Both the position numbers and the translations under genes were made by a program. Below the pieces are notes generated by a model. The model searched no databases. It was not told the DNA's origin and worked only from the letters and a program-made list of their open reading frames with translations. 64,000 bases of DNA from Nocardioides sp. SR21. GTDB lineage: Bacteria; Actinomycetota; Actinomycetes; Propionibacteriales; Nocardioidaceae. Shown here one piece after another: positions 62,571 to 64,000 of this stretch. Location of the stretch: the NCBI RefSeq assembly GCF_022761125.1, contig NZ_JAKWJR010000002.1, forward strand, positions 1 through 64,000. Direction: 5' to 3'. Numbering within the stretch: position 1 is the first letter of the stretch; each line of letters starts with the position of its first letter.

Positions 62571-62598
62571 GCCTGCCCCCTCTCGGATGTGCCGGAGG

Positions 62599-64000
62599 CT
62601 ACGCCCAAGTCGCGGTTTCCGCAGGCGACTCGACCAGGAACTGCGCGATCAGGTCCGGGTCGGCCGAGTGGGCCAGACCGGTCGCCATCGGCTCCGGTAC
62701 GTCGAGCGCGGTCACCGCCTGCCGGCCGCCCGAGGTGGTGGCGACCAGCGTCGCGAGCCCGGCGCGTCGTTGGAACCACGTCGAGCGCAGGTTCCACCCG
62801 ATCACGCCGTCGGTCTCCAGCGCGTCGCGGCGCCGGTTCAGGCTGCCCGAGCGGACCACGACGTGGCCGGCCACGAGCGCGTGCCCGAGAGCACGGGCGC
62901 GGTCGGCCGCGAGCGCGACCGCGACGGGCAGGCCGAGGGCGGCCACGGCCGGCGCCCAGAGGGGGAGGTCGGCGAGCGGCACCAGGATGGCGGCGACCAC
63001 CAGCACCAGGACGGCGGGTCCGACGGCGCGGGTGTAGCGCCGGGTCCGTGCACGCGGGCCGTGCGCGAGCAACGGGGCCTCGAGCGGGTCGGGAGTGTGC
63101 AGGACCTCGCCGGCCGCACGGTGCACGACGGCCCGCGGCGCGGGCGGGACCAGCAGCGCGCTGCCCGAGGTGTTCTGCTCCAGGCCGGTGACGATCGCCC
63201 ACGCGCGGCCGCCGCCGGCCAGCCGGAGGCCGAGGGGCTCGCCGACCGAGACGCCGCGGACCCGCTCGTCGTCGAGCGTGGTCTCGCGGGTGGTGAGCAG
63301 CCCTCGGGTCAGGTGCCACGCGCCGCCGCGGATCGATCCGGTGTGGCTCAGCCGGAAGCCCCAGTTGTTCACGACGTACCCGCCGATCGACAGTCCCGAC
63401 ACCACCACGGCCAGGCCGATCACCGCGACCGGGATCGCGATCCACACCGACCACCCGGCGGCGTCGTCCGCGAACCGCTCGGGGTGCAGCCGCTCGAACC
63501 CGTTGAACGTGTTGAGGACCTGGGCGGCCACGCCGAGGACACCGGCGGTGATCACCAGGCCGGTGCTGGTGAGCGGGGCGAACCGCACCCACGACGGGTC
63601 GAACACCAGCACCGCCTCAGCGCTCTCGACCTCGGGCGTCGTGTGCTCGCCACCGAGGTGCAGCAGGTCCGCCCGCAGCCGTCGCGCCTGCTCGACCGGG
63701 AGCCCGTCGAGGTCGATCCGGTCCTCGTCGCCGCCGGACGTCGTACCGGTCCCGATGCGGACGCTGGTCAGCCCGAGCAGCCGGTGGACGGGCGGCGCGG
63801 TGATGTCGACGGTGCGGACCCGGTCGAGCGGCGTGGAGAGCACGTGCCGGTTCAGCAGCCCGCGGCGCAGCTCGATCCGGCCGGTGGTGATCCGGTAGCC
63901 GGTGGTGAAGTAGCGCAGCACACCGAGCGCGACGGGCACGGCGATGCCGATGATCTGCCACCAGTCGCGTCCGCCGTTGGTGGCGCTGCCCGCGATGAAC
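62599..64000 (-). CDS. YdbT-like PH-domain (bPH2) membrane protein, 5' end outside window
   Basis: At least 467 residues, open to the last base of the window, so the start is missing. Repeats of a bPH2-type unit: YFTTGYRITTGRIELRRGLLNRHVLSTPLDRVRTVDI, then GLSIGGYVVNNWGFRLSHTGSIRGGAWHLTRGLLTTRETTLDDERVRGVSV, then GHVVVRSGSLNRRRDALETDGVIGWNL, separated by membrane helices (TGLVITAGVLGVAAQVL, IAIPVAVIGLAVVVSG, AVLVLVVAAILVPL). A GTG at 63939 is inside the protein. Function unknown; such proteins often accompany a small PH-domain partner. Confidence 0.8.
   Translation of the reverse strand, partial: FIAGSATNGGRDWWQIIGIAVPVALGVLRYFTTGYRITTGRIELRRGLLNRHVLSTPLDRVRTVDITAPPVHRLLGLTSVRIGTGTTSGGDEDRIDLDGLPVEQARRLRADLLHLGGEHTTPEVESAEAVLVFDPSWVRFAPLTSTGLVITAGVLGVAAQVLNTFNGFERLHPERFADDAAGWSVWIAIPVAVIGLAVVVSGLSIGGYVVNNWGFRLSHTGSIRGGAWHLTRGLLTTRETTLDDERVRGVSVGEPLGLRLAGGGRAWAIVTGLEQNTSGSALLVPPAPRAVVHRAAGEVLHTPDPLEAPLLAHGPRARTRRYTRAVGPAVLVLVVAAILVPLADLPLWAPAVAALGLPVAVALAADRARALGHALVAGHVVVRSGSLNRRRDALETDGVIGWNLRSTWFQRRAGLATLVATTSGGRQAVTALDVPEPMATGLAHSADPDLIAQFLVESPAETATWA

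Overview
The window is gene-dense, very GC-rich actinobacterial chromosome: no gap longer than about 180 bases, many ATGA/GTGA stop-start overlaps, frequent GTG starts, and one IdeR-type iron box. The gene set (methylmalonyl-CoA mutase, HtaA-type heme surface proteins, AbiEi-type proteins, a BMP-type nucleoside ABC transporter, an LpdA-like quinone reductase) and the G+C-rich codon use point to Nocardioidaceae, most likely Nocardioides or a close relative. This is inferred from content, not from a database match. I see no rRNA, tRNA, CRISPR array, transposase, integrase or prophage.

Layout. 1-450: 3' end of a Gly/Ala/Ser/Arg-rich protein. 536-5049: a Tad pilus operon (tadA, tadB, tadC, a tiny pilin-like gene, two TadE-like genes, one TadG-like gene). 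5113-9822: mutA-mutB-meaB for methylmalonyl-CoA/succinyl-CoA interconversion. 9929-12270: a secreted propeller protein and an M20 amidohydrolase. 12373-17627 (minus): nucleoside ABC transporter (BMP lipoprotein, ATPase, two permeases). 17801-19489: cdd and deoA. 19588-21792 (minus): a MaoC protein and a three-gene WXG/ESX-like unit. 21879-24452: lipoprotein, adenosine deaminase, two small membrane proteins. 24445-28822 (minus): a C39-like protease overlapped with a uridine-kinase-like gene, two aldehyde dehydrogenase genes and deoC. 28849-33679: PH-domain protein, phosphohexo/pentomutase, SRPBCC, VanX-type dipeptidase, aldo/keto reductase. 33676-35591: MerR, an SDR dehydrogenase and heme oxygenase. 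35714-42380: hmuTUV heme importer with three exported heme-surface proteins. 42384-45883: two TetR regulators, quinone oxidoreductase, purine nucleoside phosphorylase, VOC protein. 46060-47579: an AbiEi-like gene between repeats and a gamma-glutamylcyclotransferase-like gene. 47637-50544: lpd and an LpdA-like reductase. 50561-52987: two SpoIID/LytB paralogues. 52980-54182: orphan histidine kinase. 54235-58784: benE and pyc. 58936-64000: secreted protein, Ser/Thr kinase, stand-alone PASTA protein, and a PH-domain membrane protein cut by the window edge.

How it works together. The backbone is a nucleoside uptake and breakdown locus: ABC import, deamination (cdd, add), phosphorolysis (deoA, punA), a sugar-phosphate mutase, deoC aldolase and aldehyde dehydrogenases feeding acetaldehyde and triose phosphate to central metabolism. 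The order resembles the add-deoA-cdd-deoD-pmmB-lpdA neighbourhood I recall from mycobacteria and streptomycetes. Pyruvate carboxylase and the methylmalonyl-CoA mutase unit add anaplerosis and propionate metabolism. Inserted in this backbone is an iron/heme island: heme oxygenase and hmuTUV diverge around an IdeR/DtxR-like box.

The most unusual signals are: two homologous 24-codon micro-ORFs that link hmuT to hmuU and hmuU to hmuV by double ATGA overlaps; a palindrome-rich repeat that brackets the AbiEi-like gene and recurs elsewhere; a PASTA domain encoded as a separate secreted protein beside a transmembrane kinase that lacks PASTA repeats; and a benE gene whose only plausible full-length start is a CTG overlapping the pyc stop codon.
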